Shown: positions 1-6,957, counted from the first letter of the stretch. The stretch is DNA of 11,034 nt from Roseiarcus sp036502965 (GCA_036502965.1 DASXXT010000150.1:1-11034), one strand, 5' to 3'. The notes: generated by a model from the letters alone, not told the origin. Program-made: numbers and translations.

Positions 1-3000
1 TCGTCGCCGAGCGTGGCGTCGAACATGAGATCGAATTGGGCGCTTTCCACCACATCCGTCAAGGCGGCGAAACAAAAGAGATTGTCGAGTGACTGGGCGA
101 TTTCCGCAGCGCCCCGATGACCGTGGCGCATCTGCCCTTGAAGCCAACGCGGATTGGCGGCGCGCCCACGGAGAGCGCGCGCGATCTCTTGGCCCAAGGT
201 GCGGATCTTCGGCGCGCCGGGAATGGTCGAGTCGAGATGATAGAGCGCCGGATTGGCCCCCGTTTCCGCCGCCGCGGCGACGAAGCCGCCCTCATGCTCG
301 GCGAAAGCGTCAGCGTCGAGCGCGTCCTGGCCGGGCAAATCCTGCACATGAACGAAGGCCTCGGCGCCGGCGACCCTCGATCGAAACTCCGCCGCCGCTT
401 CGCGCGCTTCGCCCTTACCATCATAGGCATGGCTGGTCGCGGCAAGATAAGTCTCCGCAAGCTCGGACCGAGTCGCCCACTCGCCCCGGGCGATACGCGC
501 GCCGAGCCCGACACCATAAGCGCCGGGCGCTGCGCCAAATATGCGCGCCGGGCCTTCAAGACCGGCCAGCGGATTGTCATCGCTGCTCTCCTCCAGCGCG
601 GCGACTGCGCGAACGACGGCGGCAAACAGCGCGATCTGGCTTGGAAAAACGTCTCGGAACAGGCCGGAAATGCGCAACGTCACGTCGACCCGCGACCGGC
701 CCAGCATGGCCAGCGGCAGAACCTCAAAGCCGTTGACGCGAGTCGACGCGGCGTCCCAGGTCGGCCGGCAGCCGATCAGCGCGAACGCTTGCGCCAGATC
801 ATCGCCGCCGGTGCGCATCGTCGCCGAACCCCAAAGGTCGAGGACAATGCGCTTCGGCCATTCGCCATGGTCTTGCGCGTAAAGCTTGCAGATCTCTTCG
901 GCCGCGCGGCGCCCGATCTCCCAGGCGTTGCGGGTCGGCGCGGAGCGCGGATCGATGGCGTAGAGGTTGCGGCCGGTCGGCAGAACATCGAGGCGGCCGC
1001 GCGCCGGCGCGCCAGCGGGCCCGGGCGGCACGAATTGTCCCCCGAGCGCCCGCAAGAGCCCGAGCGACTCGGCGGCGCCGCAGGCGGCCACGCGCTCGCT
1101 CAATCCTTCTCCCTCCGGGAGAAGGTGGCCGACGACCCCCGGATCAAGTCCGGGGGCGGCCGGATGAGGGTTCGCGACCAATGCGCTGGTCGGCACGCGT
1201 GGAACCCTCACCCCCGATCCCTCTCCCACAGGAGAGGGGGGAGCGAAGCCGTCAGCGCTCTCGGGCGACCGCCCGAACACATGCAGGCCGTCGCCAACCC
1301 GCATTTCCTTGAGGTCGCAGAGCCAGGCGTCGAGGGTGAGGAGCGTCTCGTCGGGCGACTTGTCCTCAGCGGCGCATTCCTTGAGGAGCCCGCTCTCGCG
1401 ACCCCGTTCGAGAATGAGCGCTGCAATGGCGCGCGCCCGGCGCGGATCGAGCGCCTGCGCCTCGGCGAACTCGTCGAACAACCCCTCGAGCTCGAGCGCT
1501 TGCCCATGCGACCCGGCGGCGATCAACGGCGGAGTGAGATGGCCGATTGTGACCGCGCTGATGCGGCGCTTGGCCTGCGCCGCTTCGCCGGGATTGTTGA
1601 CGATGAACGGATAGACGACCGGCGTCGGACCGAGCAGAGCTTCGGGCGCGCAATTTTTGCTGAGCGCGACCGCCTTGCCTGGCAACCATTCGAGCGTGCC
1701 GTGCGCGCCGAGCTGAATGATCGCGTCGACTTTCTCCTTGCGGGTGAGCCAGAAGTAGAACGCGACATAGGCGTGGCGCGGCGGCAGGTTGAGATCGTGA
1801 TAGTCGCCCTTGCGCGAGGACGCGTCGCTCCGATCAGGCTGAACCGCGACGGTAAGCTTGCCAAGCCGCACGAAGCGGAGCTGGAACGCCCCGTCGATAA
1901 CGTCGCGATCTTGCGCCGGTTCACCCCACGCGGCGAACAAGGATTGCCGGAAGTCCGACGGCGTTGAAGCAAGCTCGGCCTCGTATTCGGCCAGCGTCAG
2001 CGCCGCCTCGAGCGGCCCTTCGGCGAGGGCCGCGATGAGTGACGGCGCGTCCAGACCGCAGGCCACATCGTAGCCCGCGGCGTGCAGACTCTCGCTGATG
2101 GCGACGGCGCTCGCGGGCGTATCGAGGCCGACCGCATAGCCAGTGCGGCCGCCTCGGGCGGGGTAATCCGGCAGCACGCAAGCAAGGCGTTTGTCTGACG
2201 GCGGTTTGCGCCGGAGGCTCGCCCAGCGGAGAGCAAGCTCTGCAGCGAAGTCGACCCGGTCGGCAAGCGGCCGATGCGCTACAGCGGCGAATTCGGTCTG
2301 CGCGTCGCGCGCACTCGCCGCCTTGAAGGAAATGGCGCGGCTGAGGATTCGCCCGTCGATTTCCGGCAACGCGACATGCATCGCGAGATCCGAAGGCCCA
2401 AGTCCGCGCTGAGAAGCTCGCCAGGCGTCGAGGTCCACGCCGGCGAGCACGACTTGCAGCACCGGCGCATCGAGCGCGTCGAGCGCGGCTCCCTCTCCTG
2501 CGTCCAGACGGGCGGAGAAGGCGGTGGCGTTAAGCACGACGTCAAAGCGCTGCCGGTCGAGAAAGGCGCGCAGCGGGGAAAGCGCCGCCTCGTCCTTAAG
2601 ACTGGTCACGAAGACGCTCGCAACTGCGATCCCCTTGTCGCGAAGCGCCCGGGCCAACGCTTCTATAGGAGCGAGATCGTTGGCGAGATAGATGGAGCGA
2701 TAGAAGACGATGAGCGCGCGCGCGGCGTCCAGCCCCGCCTCGAAACAGCCGCCGTCAAAACGGCCGAAAGCGGGGATCGGCACGGCCGGCGGAGCGCCCG
2801 CGGCGCCTCCAATCTCGGAGGCGAGAAAGGCGAGGCAAGCCGCCATATTTTCAGGGCCGCCCTCGTCAAAATAGCGCCAGATCTGCAGGACCGCGGCGGG
2901 ATCGAGCGTCGAGGCCTCGTCCAGGCGCGCGTCGCGTCGCCGATCTCCAGGCAGCAGCGCCAACTTGAGGTCGCTTCGCCCCGCCAACGCCCTGAGTTCG

Positions 3001-3293
3001 TCGACGCCGTAGCGCCAATAGTCCGCCCCGCCGAGCACGCGCACGACCACCAGCTTGGCGCGCGCGCATACCCTTTCCAGATAGAGGTCGACCGAGAATG
3101 GATGGCGCAACGCCGCGAGCGAAGCGATCCTGAGCGTCGGCTTCGGCTCGGGAAAGGCGTCATAGGCGCGCGCCAGCGCATTGAGGTCGCTGTCAGAGAA
3201 AGACAGGAACACAATGTCCGCCGGCGTCTGACCCAGATCGAGCGCTTCGACTGTCTCGTCGAGAGTCCTTGTTTCGATCCGAGGGACGTGCAT
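1..3293 (-). CDS. cobN: Aerobic cobaltochelatase subunit CobN (C-terminus beyond the left edge)
   Basis: CobN is the large subunit of the ATP-dependent CobNST chelatase, which inserts cobalt into hydrogenobyrinic acid a,c-diamide in the aerobic B12 pathway. The minus-strand frame is open from ATG 3293 to base 1, giving 1097 codons. Family members are usually about 1250-1300 residues, so roughly 150-200 are missing only because the window ends. The N-terminus (MHVPRIETRTLDE, then LDLGQTPADIVFLS) is typical of CobN and fixes the start. Other family stretches visible are HGTLEWLPGK (about residues 531-540), GLHVFGRSPE before the insert, and LDLWGSATMRTGGDD, RPTWDA and LRISGLFRDVFP after it. The start lies 14 nt after the cobW stop without a strong Shine-Dalgarno, so translational coupling is likely. 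The oddity is an in-frame palindromic repeat coding for about residues 686-730. CobS and CobT are not in the window. Confidence 0.97.
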   Translation of the reverse strand, partial: MHVPRIETRTLDETVEALDLGQTPADIVFLSFSDSDLNALARAYDAFPEPKPTLRIASLAALRHPFSVDLYLERVCARAKLVVVRVLGGADYWRYGVDELRALAGRSDLKLALLPGDRRRDARLDEASTLDPAAVLQIWRYFDEGGPENMAACLAFLASEIGGAAGAPPAVPIPAFGRFDGGCFEAGLDAARALIVFYRSIYLANDLAPIEALARALRDKGIAVASVFVTSLKDEAALSPLRAFLDRQRFDVVLNATAFSARLDAGEGAALDALDAPVLQVVLAGVDLDAWRASQRGLGPSDLAMHVALPEIDGRILSRAISFKAASARDAQTEFAAVAHRPLADRVDFAAELALRWASLRRKPPSDKRLACVLPDYPARGGRTGYAVGLDTPASAVAISESLHAAGYDVACGLDAPSLIAALAEGPLEAALTLAEYEAELASTPSDFRQSLFAAWGEPAQDRDVIDGAFQLRFVRLGKLTVAVQPDRSDASSRKGDYHDLNLPPRHAYVAFYFWLTRKEKVDAIIQLGAHGTLEWLPGKAVALSKNCAPEALLGPTPVVYPFIVNNPGEAAQAKRRISAVTIGHLTPPLIAAGSHGQALELEGLFDEFAEAQALDPRRARAIAALILERGRESGLLKECAAEDKSPDETLLTLDAWLCDLKEMRVGDGLHVFGRSPESADGFAPPSPVGEGSGVRVPRVPTSALVANPHPAAPGLDPGVVGHLLPEGEGLSERVAACGAAESLGLLRALGGQFVPPGPAGAPARGRLDVLPTGRNLYAIDPRSAPTRNAWEIGRRAAEEICKLYAQDHGEWPKRIVLDLWGSATMRTGGDDLAQAFALIGCRPTWDAASTRVNGFEVLPLAMLGRSRVDVTLRISGLFRDVFPSQIALFAAVVRAVAALEESSDDNPLAGLEGPARIFGAAPGAYGVGLGARIARGEWATRSELAETYLAATSHAYDGKGEAREAAAEFRSRVAGAEAFVHVQDLPGQDALDADAFAEHEGGFVAAAAETGANPALYHLDSTIPGAPKIRTLGQEIARALRGRAANPRWLQGQMRHGHRGAAEIAQSLDNLFCFAALTDVVESAQFDLMFDATLGD
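1105..1238. repeat. Composite palindromic repeat inserted in frame within cobN
   Basis: Four dyads lie in sequence. First, CCTTCTCCC at 1105-1113 pairs with GGGAGAAGG at 1117-1125. Second, CCCCCGGA at 1136-1143 pairs with TCCGGGGG at 1149-1156. Third, TGAGGGTTC at 1165-1173 pairs with GAACCCTCA at 1202-1210, enclosing an inner CGACCA/TGGTCG pair at 1175-1180 and 1187-1192. Fourth, CCCTCTCC at 1219-1226 pairs with GGAGAGGG at 1231-1238. The two halves look like one module (hairpin followed by TGAGGGTTC) in opposite orientations. Units of this appearance are common between genes of alphaproteobacteria, from general knowledge. Here the cobN frame stays open through it and encodes a Pro/Gly/Val-rich stretch (PPSPVGEGSG ... 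PGLDPGVVGHLLPEGEG). No convincing target duplication is seen; GCGCTC occurs on both sides (1092-1097 and 1255-1260), but six bases may be chance. Confidence 0.85.
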
Positions 3294-3307
3294 CGCCGGA
3301 AAGCTCG

Positions 3308-4336
3308 TCAGGCCCCGAGCGCTGAGGCGACACCCTCGCGGTCGACGCCTCGCTCAGCGATCACGACAAGACGGCTTAGCCGCGGCTCTCCCACACCCCA
3401 GGGCCGGTCGAAGTCGCGACGGAACCGCTGCCCCACGCCTTGCACCAGCATCCGCAGCGGCTTGCCGGCGACTTCGACAAAACCCTTGATCCGCAGGATG
3501 TCGTGCGCGCGCGTGGCCGCGAGGAGACGGTCGATGAGCGCGTCGGGATCGCCGACCGGCGGAATCGGGACAATGAACGTGTCGAAATCATCGTGATCGT
3601 GCTCGCCTTCCGCGTCATGATGCGACGGCCGTGCGTTGAGATCGTCCTCGGCTGCGGCGTTCATGCCGATGAGCACCTCGGGGTCAATTGCGCCCTCGCG
3701 CGCGGGCGCAATCTTGACCGCGCGCGGCACGGCTCCAGCGATCTGCGCCTTGAGGGCTTCGAGCTGGCCTTTGTCGACCAGGTCGGCCTTGTTGAGCACG
3801 ACGAGATCGGCGCTCATAAGCTGATCCTCATAGACCTCCTCGAGCGGGTTGTCGTGGTCGAGCGACGGGTCGGCCAAACGCTGTTCGGCGACGCGCGCGG
3901 GATCGTCGGCGAAACGACCCTCGGCGACAGCGGCGGCGTCGACCACCGCGACGACGCCGTCGACCGTGAGCCGAGTGCGCTGGTCTGGCCAGTCGAAGGC
4001 CTTGATGAGCGGCTTGGGCAAGGCGAGTCCCGAGGTTTCGACTATGATATGATCGGGCTTCGGCTCGCGAGCGAGCAGCGCCGTAATCGCGGGCGCGAAA
4101 TCATCGGCCACTGTGCAGCAGATGCAGCCGTTGGCAAGTTCGATGATCGCGTCTTCCGGGCAGGCCGCGCCCGAGCAGCTCTTGACGAGATCGCCGTCGA
4201 CGCCGACGTCGCCGAATTCGTTGATGATGAGCGCGAGCCGCCGTCCGCCGGCATTGGCCATGAGATGGCGGATCAGCGTCGTCTTGCCGGCGCCGAGAAA
4301 GCCGGTGACGATGGTGACGGGTGTTTTGGCGAGCAT
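3308..4336 (-). CDS. cobW: CobW, G3E-family GTPase of cobalamin synthesis
   Basis: CobW is a COG0523/G3E P-loop GTPase thought to deliver cobalt to the CobN chelatase; this role is supported for the family and inferred here. The 342-residue protein has Walker A GFLGAGKTT (residues 12-20), the metal-binding GCICC motif (70-74), ETSG (100-103), the guanine-specificity motif NKAD (182-185) and a His/Asp-rich loop (about 239-250, SHHDAEGEHDHDD). A CobW C-terminal domain follows (about 254-342). ATG 4336 is chosen because the protein then begins a few residues before the first beta strand, as usual, and because AAGGA precedes it by about 10 nt, overlapping the TAA stop of the DUF1636 gene. An upstream extension of the open frame to 4636 is antisense-like overlap with that gene and is rejected. 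The gene is second in the riboswitch-led operon. Confidence 0.96.
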   Translation of the reverse strand: MLAKTPVTIVTGFLGAGKTTLIRHLMANAGGRRLALIINEFGDVGVDGDLVKSCSGAACPEDAIIELANGCICCTVADDFAPAITALLAREPKPDHIIVETSGLALPKPLIKAFDWPDQRTRLTVDGVVAVVDAAAVAEGRFADDPARVAEQRLADPSLDHDNPLEEVYEDQLMSADLVVLNKADLVDKGQLEALKAQIAGAVPRAVKIAPAREGAIDPEVLIGMNAAAEDDLNARPSHHDAEGEHDHDDFDTFIVPIPPVGDPDALIDRLLAATRAHDILRIKGFVEVAGKPLRMLVQGVGQRFRRDFDRPWGVGEPRLSRLVVIAERGVDREGVASALGA

Positions 4337-4349
4337 GCGGAGTTGATCC

Positions 4350-4736
4350 TTAAGCCGGTGCGATTCCAGCGGACACAAGCGGCGGCGTCCGCGACACGAC
4401 GCCCCTGCGAAAGCAGAGGGGTCGCTCGCGCCAGGGAACGATGCCCTCGGGCGAGGCCGCATAGCGGCGCGCAGCGACGACGATGTCCTCGAGGTGGGAG
4501 TCGCAGGTGAGGTCGCCGACGACGTAGGTCCATTTGCCGGGCGCGGCGAGCGCGACTGTGCACGGCCGCTTGCAAACGGAGAGGCATTCGACGGCCTTGA
4601 GCGCGATATCGGGCTCAGACCTGAGACGCTCGCCAAGCGCCTCGAACAGGCCGGGCCCCATTGGGCCCTCCTCGGACTTGCAGGTGACGCAGACGAGCAG
4701 CGTCGCGGCGCCGGAAGGGCCGCTGTGGGCGTTCAT
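4350..4736 (-). CDS. DUF1636 cysteine-rich protein, putative metal-binding partner of CobW/CobN
   Basis: This 128-residue protein is recognisable as DUF1636, a family frequently found beside cobW and cobN and under B12 control. The visible signature is LLVCVTC near the N-terminus (Cys16, Cys19), then VECLSVCKRPCTVALA (Cys51, Cys55, Cys59), KWTYVVGDL, and the C-terminal YAASPEGIVPWRERP and GVV motifs. The C-x2-C plus C-x3-C-x3-C arrangement suggests metal or Fe-S binding, as in thioredoxin-like ferredoxins; this is inference, since no biochemical role is established that I know of. No signal peptide is seen, so it is probably cytoplasmic. It is the first full-length gene after the riboswitch, and its TAA lies 13 nt before cobW, so a shared transcript is very likely. 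A role in cobalt handling for CobN is plausible. Confidence 0.93.
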   Translation of the reverse strand: MNAHSGPSGAATLLVCVTCKSEEGPMGPGLFEALGERLRSEPDIALKAVECLSVCKRPCTVALAAPGKWTYVVGDLTCDSHLEDIVVAARRYAASPEGIVPWRERPLCFRRGVVSRTPPLVSAGIAPA

Positions 4737-4742
4737 GACGCG

Positions 4743-4802
4743 TCAATCCCCGTCGGCGAACGATGGGCTCGGGGTCAAATCGGGAGTCTGTCGATTGGTC
4801 AT
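4743..4802 (-). CDS. Possible 19-residue leader peptide between riboswitch and DUF1636 gene
   Basis: An ATG at 4802 follows GGAG with 5 nt spacing and opens a 19-codon frame (MTNRQTPDLTPSPSFADGD) ending in TGA 6 nt before the DUF1636 start. It also overlaps, through ATGA, a four-codon frame starting at ATG 4812 (M-E-R-A). The position in a riboswitch leader would suit translational coupling to the DUF1636 gene. No homologue is recognised, and a short open frame in GC-rich DNA can easily arise by chance, so this is only a candidate. Confidence 0.2.
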   Translation of the reverse strand: MTNRQTPDLTPSPSFADGD

Positions 4803-4814
4803 GCACGCTCCATC

Positions 4815-4831
4815 GCCGCCCCTCCGGCGGC
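4815..4831 (-). promoter_or_regulatory. GC-rich hairpin with GGAGG loop, candidate riboswitch expression platform
   Basis: On the minus strand GCCGCC, GGAGG and GGCGGC form a six-base-pair stem whose loop is an ideal Shine-Dalgarno-like sequence. It lies about 20 nt after the B12 box and 7 nt before a mini-ORF ATG at 4812. There is no following U-run, so it is not a classical intrinsic terminator. It could control ribosome access or contact the aptamer by a loop-loop interaction, as other cobalamin riboswitches do; that is inference. Confidence 0.4.
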
Positions 4832-4849
4832 ATTGCGGAATCCAACGGC

Positions 4850-5025
4850 GCACGGCAGGTCTCCTGGCTCGCGACGTATCGCCGACGCCGCCTTCCCAGA
4901 CCTGCAAGAAGCCCAGTGGCGAGAAAAGCGTCGGCACGCCGCTCACAGTCGCGGGGGCGGCCACGGATCGACAAAAGCCTACCGTGTTCCCTTTTCACCC
5001 TCGGGCGCAAATCGAGGGACCGTGC
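4850..5025 (-). promoter_or_regulatory. Cobalamin riboswitch (B12 element)
   Basis: Read on the minus strand, the conserved blocks occur in the correct order. They are P1 5' arm GCACGG (5025-5020), GGGAACACGG, the core CCGCCCCCGCGACTGTGA, GCCACTGGG, CTGGGAAGGCGG, and the B12 box AGCCAGGAGACCTGCC (4869-4854). P1 closes with CCGTGC (4855-4850). In the family, binding of adenosylcobalamin or a related corrinoid to the mRNA lowers expression of the downstream genes. Here it heads the DUF1636-cobW-cobN operon, with 113 nt of leader before the DUF1636 ATG. No comparable element was seen before cobO-cobQ, cobD or cobC. Confidence 0.95.
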
Positions 5026-5029
5026 CGGA

Positions 5030-5060
5030 GTTATGTCCCAGCTTAGAGAGGGGTTGTCAA
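5030..5060 (-). promoter_or_regulatory. Probable sigma-70-type promoter for the riboswitch-DUF1636-cobW-cobN operon
   Basis: A perfect TTGACA -35 lies at 5060-5055 (minus strand) and CATAAC, a four-of-six -10 match, at 5035-5030. The 19-nt spacing is long; GACATA at 17 nt is an alternative. Either choice puts the transcript start at about 5022-5026, at the first P1 base of the riboswitch, which is the strongest support. The -35 lies inside the last codons of the upstream gene (encoding LTTPL then stop). Confidence 0.55.
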
Positions 5061-5537
5061 ATGGAGCGCAAACCGCTTTCGTGCGCAGCGAAGCTGGAGA
5101 ACCTCGTCGCCCCACGCCTCAGAGCTTGCGTCGGGGCAGGATCCAAACATCGAAGAAAGACCCGCACGGACTTCGGCGGGCAGATCTTCGAGCGGTTTGG
5201 GTGGCGCACCTCGAGGCCCGAACAACGTTCGCAGCTCCCACAACGCCGTAATCTTAGCTTCTGCGACGACCGGGCTCGGGGTCAAGACGGAGTTTTCAGC
5301 TTCCGCCGAGAGATTCTCTGCGCCAAACAGCGTTTCGGCGAATCGACGCTCCATTTCGTGTTGCAACAGGGCGAGCGCGTCCTGCGTGGTCGCCCACGGC
5401 GGTGTCGCGTGGTAAGACCCGCACAATCTCGCGCTAACCCCCATGAGACTCGAGGGGCGCACGACCGCTGGCGCGCAAACTGCGACCGAAGCGAGGCCTA
5501 GGAGGAATTGACGCCGCGGGACGATAAGCGAACCCAT
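5043..5537 (-). CDS. Small exported protein of unknown function with a twin-arginine-like signal
   Basis: This 164-residue protein begins MGSLIVPRRQFLLGLASVAV, with Arg8-Arg9 followed by a hydrophobic stretch and a CAPAVVRPSSLM region. That resembles a Tat signal (RRxFL) and the N-terminus of many uncharacterised alphaproteobacterial proteins. The remainder contains an amphipathic stretch (about 51-72, TQDALALLQHEMERRFAETLFG) and no domain I recognise; cysteines at about 39, 134 and 151 would lie outside the cytoplasm if it is exported. ATG 5537 is chosen to include the RR motif; AAGG abuts it too closely to be an ideal ribosome site, and an ATG at 5544 is in another frame. The gene lies just upstream of the riboswitch, but the putative promoter inside its end suggests it is expressed separately. 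Function and mobile origin are unknown. Confidence 0.7.
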   Translation of the reverse strand: MGSLIVPRRQFLLGLASVAVCAPAVVRPSSLMGVSARLCGSYHATPPWATTQDALALLQHEMERRFAETLFGAENLSAEAENSVLTPSPVVAEAKITALWELRTLFGPRGAPPKPLEDLPAEVRAGLSSMFGSCPDASSEAWGDEVLQLRCARKRFALHLTTPL

Positions 5538-5873
5538 CCTTCATACCCCCGCGCTTGCTGATGACTACACGTCGTCAGTTGCATTCCGCCAACGCCAACG
5601 CCGACGGCGGGCGGACAAAATCTCGATTGTCTTATGTCGCTCACCCCCAATTCTAGCAGCATTATTGGGCTTCGTGGACATCCCAAATCGGGGGAGCTCG
5701 GAGGAGCGGTCCTGATCTACACGCAACCTGCGGTTTCGTTTTGACGGCTGCCCTTGCCCTCATTTGCGCGGTTCAGTCCGCAGCGCCGAAGGTCCCGCCT
5801 AAGCCTTGACGGGCGGCAGCTTCAATGACGAACATGGCCTCTGGGCGCGAATCTCGCGGACTGGCGGGCTGGG
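5538..5873. other. Divergent intergenic region without a gene
   Basis: This 336-base gap separates the starts of the Tat-signal gene (minus) and the lipoprotein gene (plus), so it must hold both 5' regions. Frames here are short and lack family features. Visible elements are an operator-like dyad at 5562-5577, two copies of CGCCAA followed by CGCCGA at about 5588-5604, an arm pair CCCAAT/ATTGGG at 5646-5651 and 5664-5669, and TTGACG at 5741-5746 without a good -10 partner. On the minus strand TAGAAT at about 5654-5649 resembles a -10, but no -35 is convincing. No tRNA, riboswitch or insertion sequence was recognised. Confidence 0.6.
5562..5577. promoter_or_regulatory. Imperfect 16-bp palindrome, possible operator
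   Basis: The site reads TGACTACACGTCGTCA and follows the symmetric pattern TGACnACnnGTnGTCA, with 12 of 16 positions matching. It is centred about 32 bases upstream of the start of the Tat-signal gene, where a repressor or activator could bind. The regulator is unknown, and one imperfect dyad in a gap this long may be chance. Confidence 0.25.
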
Positions 5874-6929
5874 ATGGAAGCGATCGCAGGCCCTCGGGCT
5901 CTGAATCTGATCGCTGCGGCGATCGCGCTGCCCCTTCTTTCGGGTTGCGCGGGCCTCCACCTCGACCAAGCGCCGGACCAAGTGATCCAGCGGACTGAAG
6001 GCGAGGACAACTACGCCCAGAGACAAAAGGCCGGCCCTGTCGCTGCGCGCGTGCTGCCCTACGCCTTGCTCGCGGAGCAATCATACGATCCCACAGTCTA
6101 CGCGGCTCACAGGATCGCCCCGCGCGCCGGCGCTTGCGGCGTCGACGATCCCAAGGATTGCGACACGCGTGCCGACGACCAACGCGTTGCCCGTTGGCTC
6201 AACGAATGGCGCTACGTCTGGAGCTGCGACGGACCGGACGCGTGTGGGGTGCGGACGCCGGGCCAGACCGAGCCAGCCGGAGGCTTGGGGGTCCAAATCT
6301 GGGCGCGCAAGGGCGTCCGATGTTCGGAAGCGGTCATCGCCTTTCGCGGCACAGTTGGCGGCGACAAGGGCGATTGGGAGTCCAACTTCCACTGGATCTT
6401 GCGCGCGGTTCCCGTCTACGATCAATACGACCAGGTCCGCGACCATATCGGCGACTTCATCGGCCACATCGAACGCGACAGTTGCTATCGGAAAGGCGCC
6501 ACGGAGATCATCGCCGTCGGCCACTCGCTCGGCGGCGGTCTGGCGCAGCTTGCGGCCTATTCCGATTCGCGCATCCGGCGCGTCTACGCCTTCGATCCCT
6601 CGATGGTGACGGGGTTTTATTCGGTCAACCCGCCGAACCGGGATCGCAACGTCCGGGGACTTGGAATAGAGCGCGTCTACGAATTCGGCGAAGTCCTCGC
6701 CTACGGCCGACTGATCATGCTGCACACCATCCCCTTGTCGCCTTGCAATCCGCGCGTCGTCAGCGTCCGCTTTCGGGTCTTTCGCGGCGCGCCGATCGCT
6801 CTGCACAGCCTAAGCGATCTGGATAACGGGCTGCTCCGGATCGCGAGAGGCTCGGAACCGGAGAAGTCGCCGATGGTGCTTGAGCGGTGCGGCACGACCC
6901 CGAAGCCGCCGCTGGTTGCATCGCAATGA
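5874..6929 (+). CDS. Lipoprotein with class-3-lipase-like alpha/beta-hydrolase domain
   Basis: The 351-residue product starts with a short signal ending in the lipobox L-S-G-C (residues 22-25, Cys25 to be lipidated), so it is expected at the cell envelope. The hydrolase part has AVIAFRGTVGG (about 153-163, oxyanion-loop region), the nucleophile elbow GHSLGG with Ser218, AFDPS with Asp241 as likely acid, and LHS with His311 as likely base. This resembles fungal-type lipase_3 proteins; the real substrate (lipid or other ester) is unknown. ATG 5874 is the only plausible start: the frame upstream reaches a TGA at 5826 without another ATG, though the ribosome site is weak. The gene lies just upstream of cobO in the same direction (67 nt) and may share its transcript, but no B12 role is evident. 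Confidence 0.85.
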   Translation: MEAIAGPRALNLIAAAIALPLLSGCAGLHLDQAPDQVIQRTEGEDNYAQRQKAGPVAARVLPYALLAEQSYDPTVYAAHRIAPRAGACGVDDPKDCDTRADDQRVARWLNEWRYVWSCDGPDACGVRTPGQTEPAGGLGVQIWARKGVRCSEAVIAFRGTVGGDKGDWESNFHWILRAVPVYDQYDQVRDHIGDFIGHIERDSCYRKGATEIIAVGHSLGGGLAQLAAYSDSRIRRVYAFDPSMVTGFYSVNPPNRDRNVRGLGIERVYEFGEVLAYGRLIMLHTIPLSPCNPRVVSVRFRVFRGAPIALHSLSDLDNGLLRIARGSEPEKSPMVLERCGTTPKPPLVASQ

Positions 6930-6957
6930 AGCGGTCTATGCTCTGTGTGATCCAGAT

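Noticed and set aside
1105..1245. The palindromic block considered as a CRISPR array, a terminator or a break in cobN
   Set aside because: There are no regularly spaced identical repeats, it is inside an intact coding frame, and no T-run or stop codon follows. An in-frame repeat insertion fits better.
117..1967. A 616-codon open frame on the plus strand
   Set aside because: It is antisense to cobN, Arg-rich and low in family features; long antisense frames are expected in GC-rich genes. The minus-strand frame matches CobN throughout. The plus frame 2274-3596 is rejected for the same reason.
3440..4510. A 356-codon plus-strand open frame opposite cobW
   Set aside because: It mirrors the CobW codons in the other strand and shows no independent domain, while CobW motifs are complete on the minus strand.
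4494..5501. A 335-codon plus-strand open frame across the riboswitch
   Set aside because: It crosses the DUF1636 gene, the riboswitch and the Tat-signal gene in antisense and has no recognisable features.
5741..5769. TTGACG as a -35 box for the lipoprotein gene
   Set aside because: No acceptable -10 hexamer lies 16-18 nt downstream (TTTGCG/TTGCGC only).
6081..6806. A 241-codon minus-strand frame opposite the lipase gene
   Set aside because: It is a shadow of the lipase gene, which has a lipobox and a GHSLGG motif.
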